Part shown: positions 20,976-31,783 of the stretch, one piece after another
Position numbering within the stretch: the first letter of the stretch is position 1
Layout: each line of letters begins with the position of its first letter
Assembly: GCA_037074705.1 (NCBI GenBank)
Contig: CM073595.1
Span: forward strand, 66,764,139 to 66,828,138
Source of the DNA: Zhengitettix transpicula
Lineage: Eukaryota; Arthropoda; Insecta; Orthoptera; Tetrigidae
DNA: 64,000 nt
Reading direction: 5' to 3'
Made by a program: the position numbers and the translations under genes
Notes under the pieces: model-generated
Told to the model about the DNA's origin: nothing
The model's database searches: none
The model's input: the letters and a program-made list of their open reading frames with translations, nothing else

Positions 20976-22756
20976 CCTTCATTTAAATAACAATCTCTTT
21001 CAATTGTCATATGGCAAATTGAAATGAAAAATCACACCAATTTTTTTTTTGTATGAAAAACCATGAAATGATTTTTACTGCTCATACTAACAGAAGAGAA
21101 TATTTTATTAATAGACTGTTACAATTTTTGTTTATTAGATGTATTGTATAGTGGTTAATGCTCAAATAATTCACCAAATGTATTATTTGCTATATGAGTT
21201 GTAGATTAAATTGCTATATGATGTGCTTTACTACAACTTCTTAGAAGTGTCCTTCCTGATTGAATTTGTAACATGGATATTTGTGACTAAGATAGAAAAA
21301 ATGATTAATACTTATTGATAGTATGAGTTTTCTTTGGTTGAAATTCATATAGATTAAAGTAGTAGTTAAATAATGAGACCAAAATAAGAAAACTCAAGGG
21401 AGAACATTTTAAAAGTGAGGTAAAAGTATAAATTTATGATGTTTCACAAAGAATATTTTATATTGATTAATCTCTTGAACATTTTTGTAAGAGTGTAGCA
21501 AGACCTCAGGATAACCTTTGTTTGGTTTTAGAAAAGAGGTTTGAGAAATAAAATAAAAGACTGAGACCTGAACTATTGAAGGAATTAATAATTAGGAGTT
21601 TATGAGAAGGTTCTATAAAATACATCATATGATGAAATTATCTTGATTTTCCTGCTGAATGCAGTCCATAATTAGCATTAAATTTTTATGGTTTGTACTG
21701 TCTTCTGCAAGTGACAAAGGTAGTAATGCAACCATTGAAACATTGTTTCAAACTTGTTCCTGGAGTATCTCATAAAGCACTTATAACAGGAAAGTCATCA
21801 TTATTTCAAGCAGTATCTTGATATGAGGAAACTCTGACTTTACCAATCCATTTAATAAACCATGTGGTTCCCTTTGTAGCTCTACTGGTGTGTAACACAC
21901 TCAAGTTAAATATTTCTATGTGTCTCATAATTTTAGGAGTGTATGGTCAGGTGTTTACACCATTTTAAATGCTTGGTGAATTATAAAATTTATCTCTCTC
22001 CCCTCCAATATAGTTCTGATAGTAAATAATAGATTATCATTTTATAAAAGCTACACTAAACATATTTTTTACTTCCCTCCTACAAATAGTAAATGTTTGT
22101 AATGCCTGATATCAATGCAAATTAAATTATAATTAGACCAGAATCTCCTATCATTTAGAAACCAGCAGTTACCATTTACATTTTCAATCACAGCAGGTTT
22201 TTCTATAACTATCTTAAGTTTATCTCAGGGAAGTTAGCTGTATTGCATTGTACCTGTAAAATATAATGGGCAATAAACTTATTTGCAATGGATAAGTAAG
22301 ATATTAAATGTTTCAAATTAAGTTACTTTGCATAAATTAACCATAAAATCTGTTTCCATATTAACAGTGTAATATGTTAAAAAGCTATTTAACTGTACTT
22401 AGTATTTAATGATTTGCAGTACATTGAATCTTTATAACAGTTTATTGACATATAATGGAAAGCTCTAAAGATTGTGATACTAATAATAAATAATATAGTA
22501 CTTCAAAAAATAGAGTTGCAGTAAAACACTACAAGAACATACAATAATGTTTGTATATTTTTTAATATTACAAATACAATAACTTTTATATAACATCAGA
22601 TGATGTAATTCTAAAAAAAAATAAGATTCTGGAACTAAAAATTTACTTTTAAAATTTACTCTTCAAATTCATCTGTTAATGTGGAATCTTTTCAAGAAAT
22701 TGTGCAAAAGTGTACAGCATATGTATTTTGTTTTTATATATGTACATATATTTACA

Positions 22757-23060
22757 TAGGAAAGAGAGACAGTGATGCTGACTAATGAAATCAATAGTTG
22801 GTCCAGATTGGCAGCGGTGAGTGAAAACTACAAATTTTCGAGGACCTGAGCCCAGTTCATCAGGGGAGAAGTTCTGAACTGCGTGCCAGCTGGGCATGAA
22901 TTCTCTCCTGACGAAAGGGGCTCGGACCCTAGAAAATTCATAATATTCCTTCACCATTGCCAGATTGGACCAACTATTGATTTCAGGTAAGTCAGCATCA
23001 CTGTCTCTCTTTCCTATCTAAATGTGTTATTTAATTTGACCTCGTCACATTTTCCTTAAG
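22757..23060. mobile_element. family B fold-back MITE, complete copy (B3)
   Basis: Left arm TAGGAAAGAGAGACAGTGAT, GAAATCAATAGTTGGTCCAG; right arm CTGGTTGGACC-like TTGGACCAACTATTGATTTC, then AGGTAAGTCAGCATCACTGT and CTCTCTTTCCTATC. Long arms of about 70 bp pair almost perfectly. The inner parts also pair (CAAATTTTCGAGGACCTGAG / CTCGGACCCTAGAAAATT). It ends TTTGACCTCGTCACATTTTC next to TA repeats. AG|GTAAGT lies at 22986/22987. Confidence 0.85.
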
Positions 23061-23315
23061 TGTTATATATATATACATTTATTTATATATTTAAAGCACT
23101 TAAGGAAAATGTGACAAGGTCTAATTAATTCACACTTGTGGATAGAAAAGCAAGACAGTGTAGCCGACTTACCTGAAATCAACAGTTGGTCCAGTAAGGG
23201 AATACAAAAATAAAAATCAAATTTTTGAGGACCTGAGCCCCCTTATCCAGGATAGTAGGCCTGAACTGCCTAGTGGCCAGGCCAACTATATATGTATGTA
23301 GCTATTTATATGTGT

Positions 23316-23318
23316 GTG

Positions 23319-23369
<51 letters not shown>
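23316..23369. repeat. (TA)n tract
   Basis: Nearly pure TA/AT run of about 45 nt between the family B left half and the nested family A copy. Confidence 0.9.
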
Positions 23370-23371
<2 letters not shown>

Positions 23372-23520
23372 TATGGAAAGGAAAGAGACATAGCTTATGA
23401 CTTACCTGAAAATTAAGTACAGTGTAGCCATATAGAACCGAAGGAAGTGTTCTTCAAATTTACGCAGGCCCTCAGCCGCCTCCTTCAGGAAGGTCTGTTA
23501 CACAGCCAGCACGCATTTCA
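23369..23520. mobile_element. nested family A left half (A6)
   Basis: TTGGTATGGAAAGGAAAGAG, GACTTACCTGAAAATTAAGT and CTCAGCCGCCTCCTTCAGGA identify it; it ends where the family B right half resumes. Confidence 0.8.
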
Positions 23521-23683
23521 GACCTACTATCGTGATTAAGGGGCCTCAGATCCTCAAAAATTTGATTTTTATTTTTGTACAGCCTTACTGGACGAACTGT
23601 TGATTTCAGGTAAGTTGGCTACACTGTCTCACTTTCCTATCCATATGAGTGAATTAATGAGACCTTGTCACATTTCCCTTAAC

Positions 23684-23686
<3 letters not shown>

Positions 23687-23737
<51 letters not shown>

Positions 23738-23765
23738 GTGTGTGTGTGAGTGTGAGTGTGTGGTC
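23687..23765. repeat. (TA)n then (GT)n tract
   Basis: A TA run of about 48 nt followed by TGTGTGTGTGAGTGTGAGTG at the border of element B4. Confidence 0.9.
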
Positions 23766-25331
23766 AAAACTAGTCTCATTGCCTTTTATTCATACAGATA
23801 ATTTAATGTCATTATGTTGTAAAAATTTCAATAAATGTGAAGTAATTTTTTGGTTGTTTAAACTATTGAATGAGGCTTATTTGCCGTATTGCTCACTGAA
23901 TAATGGAATCTATGTCATAAATTATTTTGCTTAATATGTACATAAAAGATAATACAACTGTATAATATGTAAGTTGAATGAAAATACCTCAAGTGTTAAA
24001 TATATAAATATATCATACAAAATGTTAAGAATGGTAACATTATATGTTATATAAAGTGCTGAATTGGTCACAAAAACTCCTTGTATGATTTTGTTGTAAT
24101 TATAAGCAAAGAAATACAATTTTTTAATATTGTAAATTTTTGTTGTTATATTAGTTGATGTATGAAGGCTTGTAATTTCAGATTTGTGCATTTAGAAGTT
24201 GCTCAACAATTTTATATACTTTATTGTTACTTCTTTACTCACAAAATGGCTTGAATGTAGTGGTGACAAAATAATTATTAGTAATCTGAAATATTTTAAC
24301 AAGATTAATTCTTTCAAGACAACTGAAACAAAATTAGGAATTGCAATTTTAAAAAGGCTTATAATAGCTTCTTTTATATTTTTCATACTTTATCCAGGTG
24401 CAAATTAAAAAGGGTGAAATGTTTTTCTAGAATAAATAGAATGCATCCACTCTCATTTTCATGTGATTTGCTCATAATTCTAGATGGGAAATCTTATATA
24501 ACAGTGTTGCCATTACCCTGAGTCTGAGACACAGTAAATACCTAAATAGTTGGAAAATCATTCATCAGACTAATAAGTTTTTGAATGCTGAGAAATTTAG
24601 TTGCCTCTGAGAGACACTATCTATTAGGTGTTTAGAATTTCTGGTTATCTGATATCACTTAAAAAAAAATATTGGATATTACACTTTAAAATTAGCCACA
24701 CACATATTTATAGCTCATCCATGTAATTGGATTCTTAGTATATTATTCTACCTAAATTGACTACCATAGACTTGATGAATGATGTAATTTGACTATGTGA
24801 TAATATCAAGCTATTAAACATTATTATATATCAGGTGACTGGATTTATTCTGATCTTTACTGGAATAAATGAAAACATTTCAGTGCATAAAAAGAGGAAA
24901 ATGTGTGGGAAGAAATATTAAATTCCAAGGAAAGTGACAAAGTTGTATATAAAAATATACCATGCAATTAGAATAATTTTTCACACTGATAATGTAACTA
25001 TATATTGTTTGAGACCTCCATATTCCATGAACAGTGTCTTTTCACATTCCAAACAACTAATTGCTAACATAAGAACACAATGTGCACTTTCTAGATGGTG
25101 TACAGATCTTAAGCTAGTGCTCATTAATGTTGACGGAAATTATATACTGTACTTAGGTAAAACACTTAATATATTTAAATATTACTTCACTATGTACTAA
25201 AGGACATAGTAAAGGAGATATTACCAATTATCACTTTAAGTTTTTTTAATTTTCCTTAACAATATGTGAAGTATACATTTGTTATTTTGAAGAAGAAGAG
25301 TAGTTCATTACTTTATACATACATACAATTG

Positions 25332-25445
25332 CGATATTCGTATGGAAAGGAAAGAGATATAGCTTGTGGCTGACCTGAAATTGAAGGGAATCATAGGAAG
25401 TTATTCAAATTTTCAGAGGCTCTCAGCCTCCTCCTCCTTAACTCG
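25332..25445. mobile_element. family A left half (A7)
   Basis: TATTCGTATGGAAAGGAAAG, TGTGGCTGACCTGAAATTGA and AGGCTCTCAGCCTCCTCC match the A left arm and loop start. Confidence 0.7.
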
Positions 25446-26025
25446 AGACATTGAAATTACCAAATAAAAAATAGCTATTTATATTATGTAATCAGAAAAA
25501 ATGCATGTACCAATAATTGAGTGTTTAAAGAAATCAATAGCAGGAAAATGTGATGGGGACACTGCTAGATTTGTCTTTATTTGGTATACATTTAAGTGTG
25601 ACAACATAATGATCTTTAGTACCAGTAGTTTTATTGAGTGGTTTCGTTCATCACATCTTACAATGGTTGAAATTGTTGGGCCATTACTTTTTATTAAAAT
25701 GTGAAAATAGCTTCGTCCATTTTGAGAAATAGAGTAAATTTACGCAACTTAATAATGACAGTCTATAGTTAAACTCAATGATGAAAGTGTTTTAAGAATC
25801 ATAATTCTCTTTCTGCATGTCAGTTATTTTATTTACAGCGATTTCAACAATTTGTCTATTATGTTTTCTTTTCACACTATGAGAAGTAAGTTTTGTTTCT
25901 TAATTTTTCAATTGGTTATTTTTGTGACATTGATTTGTTGTAAAATGAAAATTCTAGAGTATAAATGTAACAATTACGTTAACTGATTTTTCAATATTTC
26001 GTTCCAAAAAATAATTTCAGAAATA

Positions 26026-26145
26026 TTTACATAACAAATACAGGAATATTTATGACAATATGGCAAATTCATTGAAGAAAATGTAAGTTACACTCATGCT
26101 TTTTGTCTAGCTTGTTATTTATATTTGATGAATGTATAACGTGCA
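26026..26145 (+). repeat. left arm of 120-bp inverted repeat around SRA1 5' end
   Basis: This segment (for example AACAAATACAGGAATATTTA, TATGACAATATGGCAAATTC, GATGAATGTATAACGTGCA) is the reverse complement of 29005-29124 with only about two mismatches in 120 bp. The arms are 2.9 kb apart and enclose the SRA1 promoter and exons 1-2. Confidence 0.88.
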
Positions 26146-26572
26146 CTTGAATTCTATTGATGTCCAATCTTACAAAAGTTTGCTATATTAGCAGAGTTTT
26201 CTGTGACGGAAAGATGGCGTCCACAGCCAGCTTATTGTTTTTCAGAAAAATGTACAGTTTTCGCCATTGTGACCAAAAAGTACGCATCCACTTCATAGGA
26301 AATTTTGCTCAAAATTCTACTTTTGTAAAGCTGTATTAAGTAAATGACATTATTCGGATTTAATCATTCCATACTAAAACACCTTTAATTAAATATTGTA
26401 CTATAATGGTTTCATTCTGGCTGTCGGCGAATGAGAGCAGAGAATGAATAATCTGTATCTTTAAGATAATTTTCTTCTAACTCAGAGACAGCGGCGTCGT
26501 TGCCATTGTAGAACCGAATGGGTGCATGAAATATATTTTAAAAAACATGTATGCTATATAAAGTGTATATGT

Positions 26573-27380
26573 TTACTTCATAACATAATAATTGATAAGG
26601 AATGTATTCATTATTGGCCTAGGGAATGAAGGTGTAGACAGACTACGTATAGGGTAATCCAAATAGTGGCCATTCTTACAGCAGAGGAAAGGGACTGAAA
26701 TGGGGTTGCGGAAAGATAGATCAAGGTAGCAAAGGGTTAAGTAGGGTCCCCGGGCCGTAGCTTTACGGATCCTACCTGGCAATTTGCGTAAAAGTGATGT
26801 AGGGCAAATCCTGTATCAGGTAGGCCGAGCTCTTGATACTTGTCCCACGCCCTTCCGATGACAGCAGAGATGTTTGCTGTGGGGTCGAGAGCATTCACTT
26901 CTCCGTACCTTGACCAGTTTAGGAGGCTATTCCAACAGATGCCTCGGCTTGTAGGAACCAGACCACAACATGAAAACAGATATATGACTGCAGGAGAGAA
27001 TAGAAGCGCAAAGAGAGCTCACAATATCAGAAAGTGTATAAAATTCCAACAAGTTCTGATTGTTTTCCGACGTCGGAGCTAGACGTACGAACAACTCGCA
27101 CCCAGTCTGCACGCTCCAATAGTATTTGGAAGGCCGGGATCGAGTCAAATTCGTACGAAAACGCATCCAAAATTTGAAATGCAATCTGTATCTAAAAAAT
27201 CTGCAACAAAAACTGTAAAACCGACCGTTTTATTCAGCCTGCGTACAGAGTACCAAGGCACCATTTACGCAAGTACTGTCCCGAACCTAGGTTTGTTGAG
27301 ATACGACACGCTCAGCGCATTTAGACAGAGGGTACGGGACACAATTTTATGCACATGTCAGCAGAAAACGTATTAATTTG
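26573..27380. other. CpG-rich anonymous block upstream of SRA1
   Basis: Locally GC- and CpG-richer than the 26 kb to its left. Several short overlapping frames exist on both strands (26840-27082, 26927-27184, 27179-27376) but none resembles a family I know and none has clear splice sites. It could be unmethylated promoter-distal DNA, a transposon remnant or a non-coding exon. Confidence 0.4.
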
Positions 27381-27899
27381 ATGATCATAAACTTTTGAAA
27401 CGTGTATTTATGTCGTTATTTTTACCTTCAATTGATTTAACACTCAATTTTGCTGCACTATTCAATTGTTCTAGTAACCGGGTAAAAGTGGACAGTGAAA
27501 TTGAATACAGTCTATTGGGAAACATGAAAATTATCTTATTTAATCGGTGCCTCATTTTTTTACTGGTATTGTGTCTTGAAAAGCAGATTGTTCGTTGTAG
27601 TTATTGTTGTGTGTAAACTCGAAGAAACCTGCAAACTGAGGAGGTCCAACACATTGACTTTAACGCACATCCTTTTTAGTACTGGAAAAAATTCAGTAGG
27701 TTATTCACTTCTGAATAAATTTTTGTTTTTCGGACAAGATCAACCCAAATGTTATATCTGGGTGAATCAATTAGGATATGAAAAACGTGTTGCTTAAATT
27801 TAAAAACAAACAAATTCAATCTTATTGGGTGAATCCATATAAATTTATTATTACTAAATATTACTGATAATGTCAGGTAAATTTTTTTATTAAATTGTG

Positions 27900-28129
27900 T
27901 ATATCGATAACGGAAGATATGCCTAGTGTCTCATCAGCTGTTGAAGGAAATTGACATTATTCGGAAGATATACTAGTATAAATTGACAGTTGTCAATTTA
28001 TTATTATTTTAATTGAGTTGCTCGTCTATTGTGCGTTTAATGATTATTTTGATTTATGTATAAGTAATGAAATACACAATGGTCCTAGTAGTCAAAGTGC
28101 CTTAAATTGTTCTTACTCGAGCAGTGAAA
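27900..28129 (+). promoter_or_regulatory. probable SRA1 promoter/5' UTR region
   Basis: Inferred from position immediately before the start codon and from normal CpG content that falls off inside the gene. No TATA box was identified with confidence, and the transcription start is unknown. Confidence 0.4.
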
Positions 28130-28157
28130 ATGGAACATTCTACTGAAAAACCAAACG
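28130..28157 (+). CDS. SRA1: SRA1 exon 1
   Basis: Nine codons plus one base from ATG; donor GTATGA at 28158. The Val codon spans the junction. This ATG is the only upstream one in frame with a suitable donor. Confidence 0.82.
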
Positions 28158-31100
28158 GTATGAACTTTTATTTACTTAGAAAATGATCTTAATTTGTCAA
28201 AAGTAGGAATCCAGCTATTTAGACAATCACGACTGTAAATCTCTTAATTTAAAATGTGTGATGTCAATATGAAGCTCATGATTTACGAATTCACATTTGT
28301 TTGGTATTTAAACTGTGTTATGGTTTTGTCACACTTTTGCAGAAAAAAATTTTCAGACTTTTAAATATTAGTTGCAAAATTAATCGCGAAGAAACATTAA
28401 TTTATTATCGAATTTGAAGTGTAGTTTACATTTTGTACATTATGACATTTCTCCATTTACAATTGTATGAGACAGTATTAAAATAAATTTTGGCAATATA
28501 TCTATGAAAGGAGAGCAAAAGTTCTTATTTTTAATGTGTGTGGCTGTATATTGGAAATATTTGTGCCACTTATTTATATGTTGCACTGTTCATATTAATA
28601 GTCTTAAGGATGTATATATATAAATTTTATAGTTCTAATATTAATTTTTACTTTTCACATTCTTCTTTGTATTGCAGTTAAATCTCCTGGATGGAATGAC
28701 CCACCTGTTTTAACTTATGATCCAACTTTATCAGTTGGAATTGCCAGCGGTCCTAAATTAAATAAAAGAGTTGCATTTCCTATGAATAAAGCGAACATTA
28801 CATCGAATTCATTATTGTCTCCAACTGTATTACCTGGTTGTCCTCCAAGCATTACCTCACCAAGTGTAGCAGTTGTTGGAAAAAGCACACCTGAAAGTGA
28901 TAGGTTTGATGAGTCACATGATGAGGATCTTATCAAGCAAGTAAAACTTAACTTTCAAGAGGTAGAGGAAAACTGTTCAAAACCTGAGGTTTGTTTTCAA
29001 TTTATGCACGTTATACATTCATCAAATATAAATAACAAGCTAGACAAAAAGCATGAGTGTAACTTACATTTTCTTCTATGAATTTGCCATATTGTCATAA
29101 ATATTCCTGTATTTGTTATGCAAATTTAATAATATCAGCACCATTATGTATCTTAAAAGTTGACAAAATTGTAGATTATTAACTAATGATTCATAATTTC
29201 CCTAGCATAGTTTCATTCATAAATGCTATATTTTGTTAGAATAAATCTTCAGGAAAAAAGAAATTTTAAATTTGCAGAAAAGAGTTGAATGTGCAAATCC
29301 TTATCTGGAGCAGTTAAGCAGAAAAATGTTAAGAAATTGGTATTATTACAGCTACATGTTAGTATATTCACTTATGTTTACTATTTCTGTTAATAACCAC
29401 CTATTATCATGTACATCTGAAGTGCATAATTTTAATGCAATAATTAAACAACTTATTTAAGCAAGGAAAATCAATCACTATCCATTATTCAGAAAAAAGT
29501 AGTATTTTAATAATCTACATTTCATCCAAAGGTTTTTATGCCATAAAACAATTTATATATTCTCTTCAATCAGTAAACATTCATTCTCAAATAACCTTCA
29601 AGCTGTTGAATGCGTTCTTGGGTTTCCAACCAGGTGGCATAGAAGAAACACGACGTTTTGTCGACTATCACCATAGACATCTTCCGGACAGTAACTTCGC
29701 CCAGATTAGACATTTCACCAAGAAGATTTCGACGGTGATAGTCGACGAAACATCATGTTTCTTCTATGCCACCCGATTGGAAACCCAAGAACGCTTTCAA
29801 CAACTAGTTCACCTCGAAAATCTACACAAGTTAACCTTCAAGCTATTTCAAACTTGAAGTAACTACATTTTAGCTAATCCTTCTATTCAATTAATTAACT
29901 GTGATTTAAGATATAACTTTATACAGAAGATTTTATGTATATTTACTGGAAATTATGATGGTAAATGCAAACGAGTACCTTTAATCTAAATTATTTTTAG
30001 ACATCAGTTATTGTTAAATTACAGTTATTTGATGTGTTTAAATTATATTATGATGCCATTACTTTCAATTGTTCTAAAATTATTAAAGTATTATGTAAAG
30101 GCAAATTTATTGTAAGTCTTTGCCACCTGGAAAATGCTTATATAAATTACTAATGTAATGTAAGTTATGAACCTGGGTGATGTAGATACAGTTGTTGGAC
30201 TTCTAGCCAAATGAAATATGTTATGCAATGTTCTGATGAAGAGTTGATTAGTGTGTGTGGAGTTGTGTTTATAGGGAATTGGTGAATCTCTCCTTTTCCA
30301 TATAAATAAATAAACAATATTTTTTCAATACTACATGATTTATTCATATTATATTACATTCATGAATAATTTTTTTTTACCTTCTATACAGACTCATATC
30401 AATTATGCTGTGAAAAGGATTGATGTCATGATAAGCATGTGGCTGGATGGAAAATTTTCTAAAGAATTAAAAATAGACGTCTTTAATCTTTCAGAAGGTA
30501 AGGGAATAAGGTATATAAAATACATATTTTATTGCTCTACTGTATAAATTGCTTATAATAATATTGAATGAGCCATCATTTTCAGATCATTATGTATCTG
30601 GATGTTGTTTTCTCTGAACCTTGATCAAAAGTTGTATATAATACAATATATGAGGTCTAAACCTGAGTGAGGCTAATAAGAAACTGAAAACAATTTCCCA
30701 ATATGGTATCAAGAAATGCTAATCTAACATTTCTCATTGTTAGATATTTCTGTTTATAGGCCAGTGCTCCAGCACACAAAGCGCCATAAATTATAAGTGG
30801 TTGACCACCATGTTCGGGATAGAAATTCTGTACTGTATGTTATATGCAAAATATCATATTGTTATAATAGCAAAAATTGGCATAGGATTAAAAACAAATC
30901 CACCCAATGGTGTATGTTATTAGCTCTAGCAGACAATTTTTATGAGACTATAACAACCAAATACTACTCGTGATAATTGGCAGCATTAAATTTAAAATAT
31001 TGTAAGAGGAACAGGATTAAGCATACATCTTTAAGCTTTGGAAATATGTATCATTGGGAGAATGTGAGAAATAATCAGTGAATAGTGTGGAATTATAGTA

Positions 31101-31783
31101 TCAAATTATTGGGACCATGTTAATTAACTTAAATGTATTAAACTATGTAGCACTTGTTATGAATTAGATTATCCTCAATTCCAAGTTTTTAGGACCTGTA
31201 ATTATTGGTGAAACTGTTTCAGTAAATTTGATTGGATTTATTGATATTCTTAATCAATATTCTCTCAGAACACATTTTGATAATTATTTAACTTTACCTA
31301 ATAAATTAATTTTGTTTAATAAGATCACATTTATGCACTGTATGAAAAAATTCTCATAAGAATATGTTTGATTACATAATCTCAATAAATATGTTTGTCA
31401 AAAATAATGGTCATGAAATTATAACAAAAGAAACATATAAGAGCCTGAAGTGCAGAAATTTCGCCAGTTTTATAAATGGTAAATGATTATAAAATTTAGT
31501 ACACAACAAATTCAAAAATCTTATGTTAAAATAAATTAACCAACTTATTTATCAGTTTCCAATACTTATCTATGTTCAGTATTGTACAAAATATTAATTC
31601 AAAAATTATTTTACAGAATTAGTGAAGGGGAATTTGGAGGAAGCAGATGCCTTACACAAGAAAATGATTATGAATAACTTTTCAGAATGTTCATCATGGA
31701 TACCTGGAATTAGACACTTAATTCATATATGTCGGCAAATTTATTGTAAGTCTTTGCCACCTGGCAAAATAATTGTCAAATGA
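28130..31783 (+). CDS. SRA1: steroid receptor RNA activator protein 1 (SRA1), complete
   Basis: Four exons join in frame: 28130-28157, 28678-28988, 30392-30497, 31617-31783 (stop TGA 31781-31783), 203 codons; human SRA1 is about 224-236. The start MEHSTEKPN leads into VKSPGWNDPPVLTYDP, the conserved N-terminal GWNDPP motif, then a Pro/Ser-rich linker, and a C-terminal helical domain (THINYAVKRIDVMISMWLDG, ELVKGNLEEADALHKKMIMN, CSSWIPGIRHLIH) that aligns with the human SRA1 domain ending in SQWMVGVKRLI. In vertebrates the locus yields both a coactivator RNA and this protein; the insect role is not visible here. Phases 1, 0 and 1 agree. The last residues after IRHLIH are divergent. Confidence 0.93.
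28678..28988 (+). CDS. SRA1: SRA1 exon 2: GWNDPP motif and linker
   Basis: Acceptor TTTGTATTGCAG ends at 28677; donor GTTTGT at 28989, phase 0. It encodes KSPGWNDPPVLTYDPTLSVG and an acidic stretch ending VEENCSKPE. Confidence 0.92.
29005..29124 (-). repeat. right arm of 120-bp inverted repeat
   Basis: Partner of 26026-26145; it begins only 16 nt after the exon 2 donor. Confidence 0.88.
29605..29831. mobile_element. fold-back MITE with 13-bp flanking direct repeat
   Basis: GTTGAATGCGTTCTTGGG at the left pairs with CCCAAGAACGCTTTCAAC (29784-29801) at the right; inner arms include GGTGGCATAGAAGAAACA / TGTTTCTTCTATGCCACC and TTTGTCGACTATCACC / GGTGATAGTCGACGAAA. TAACCTTCAAGCT occurs at both 29592-29604 and 29832-29844, consistent with a target duplication, although 30 bp separate the right arm from the right repeat. 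No coding role. Confidence 0.8.
30100..30130 (+). repeat. 31-bp copy of SRA1 last exon inside intron 2
   Basis: GGCAAATTTATTGTAAGTCT continuing TTGCCACCTGG is identical to 31734-31764 in the last coding exon, same strand, 1.6 kb away. Confidence 0.9.
30392..30497 (+). CDS. SRA1: SRA1 exon 3: helical domain
   Basis: Acceptor CTTCTATACAG ends at 30391; donor GTAAGG at 30498, phase 1. Encodes THINYAVKRIDVMISMWLDG and KFSKELKIDVFNLSE. Confidence 0.92.
30498..31616 (+). other. SRA1 intron 3, no further feature
   Basis: 1.1 kb of AT-rich sequence without recognised repeats or exons. Confidence 0.7.
31617..31783 (+). CDS. SRA1: SRA1 last coding exon
   Basis: Acceptor TTATTTTACAG ends at 31616; phase 1 entry gives ELVKGNLEEADALHKKMIMN, then CSSWIPGIRHLIHICRQIY and a short tail to TGA. 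An internal TATTGTAAGT at 31742-31751 resembles a splice donor, so a shorter exon joined to a downstream one is possible. Confidence 0.88.

Larger units (their letters stand above)
23098..23684. mobile_element. family B element (B4) interrupted by a family A copy
   Basis: Outer arms: ACTTAAGGAAAATGTGACAA at the left and TTGTCACATTTCCCTTAACT at the right; inner arms TACCTGAAATCAACAGTTGG and GAACTGTTGATTTCAGGTAA. The middle (about 23281-23520) is a TA tract plus family A left half A6. The family A copy therefore arrived after, or within the TA core of, the B copy. AG|GTAAGT lies at 23609/23610. Confidence 0.8.
14188..28129. other. region between MKK7 and SRA1, no supported gene
   Basis: About 14 kb with only short chance frames. 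It holds fold-back copies A3-A8 and B3-B6, composite repeat C4, inverted repeat family D (14430-14580 and 16176-16330) and (TA)n runs. Between about 16.4 and 19.4 kb, and between 21.0 and 22.7 kb, I see only AT-rich unstructured DNA. From about 25.8 kb CpG becomes frequent. Confidence 0.65.
28989..30391 (+). other. SRA1 intron 2 with repeats
   Basis: It contains the right arm of the 120-bp inverted repeat, a fold-back element and a 31-bp copy of the gene's last exon. The remainder is plain AT-rich sequence. Confidence 0.75.

Noticed and set aside
23686..23934. Frame beginning with Tyr/Ile repeats
   Set aside because: It is a translated (TA)n microsatellite.
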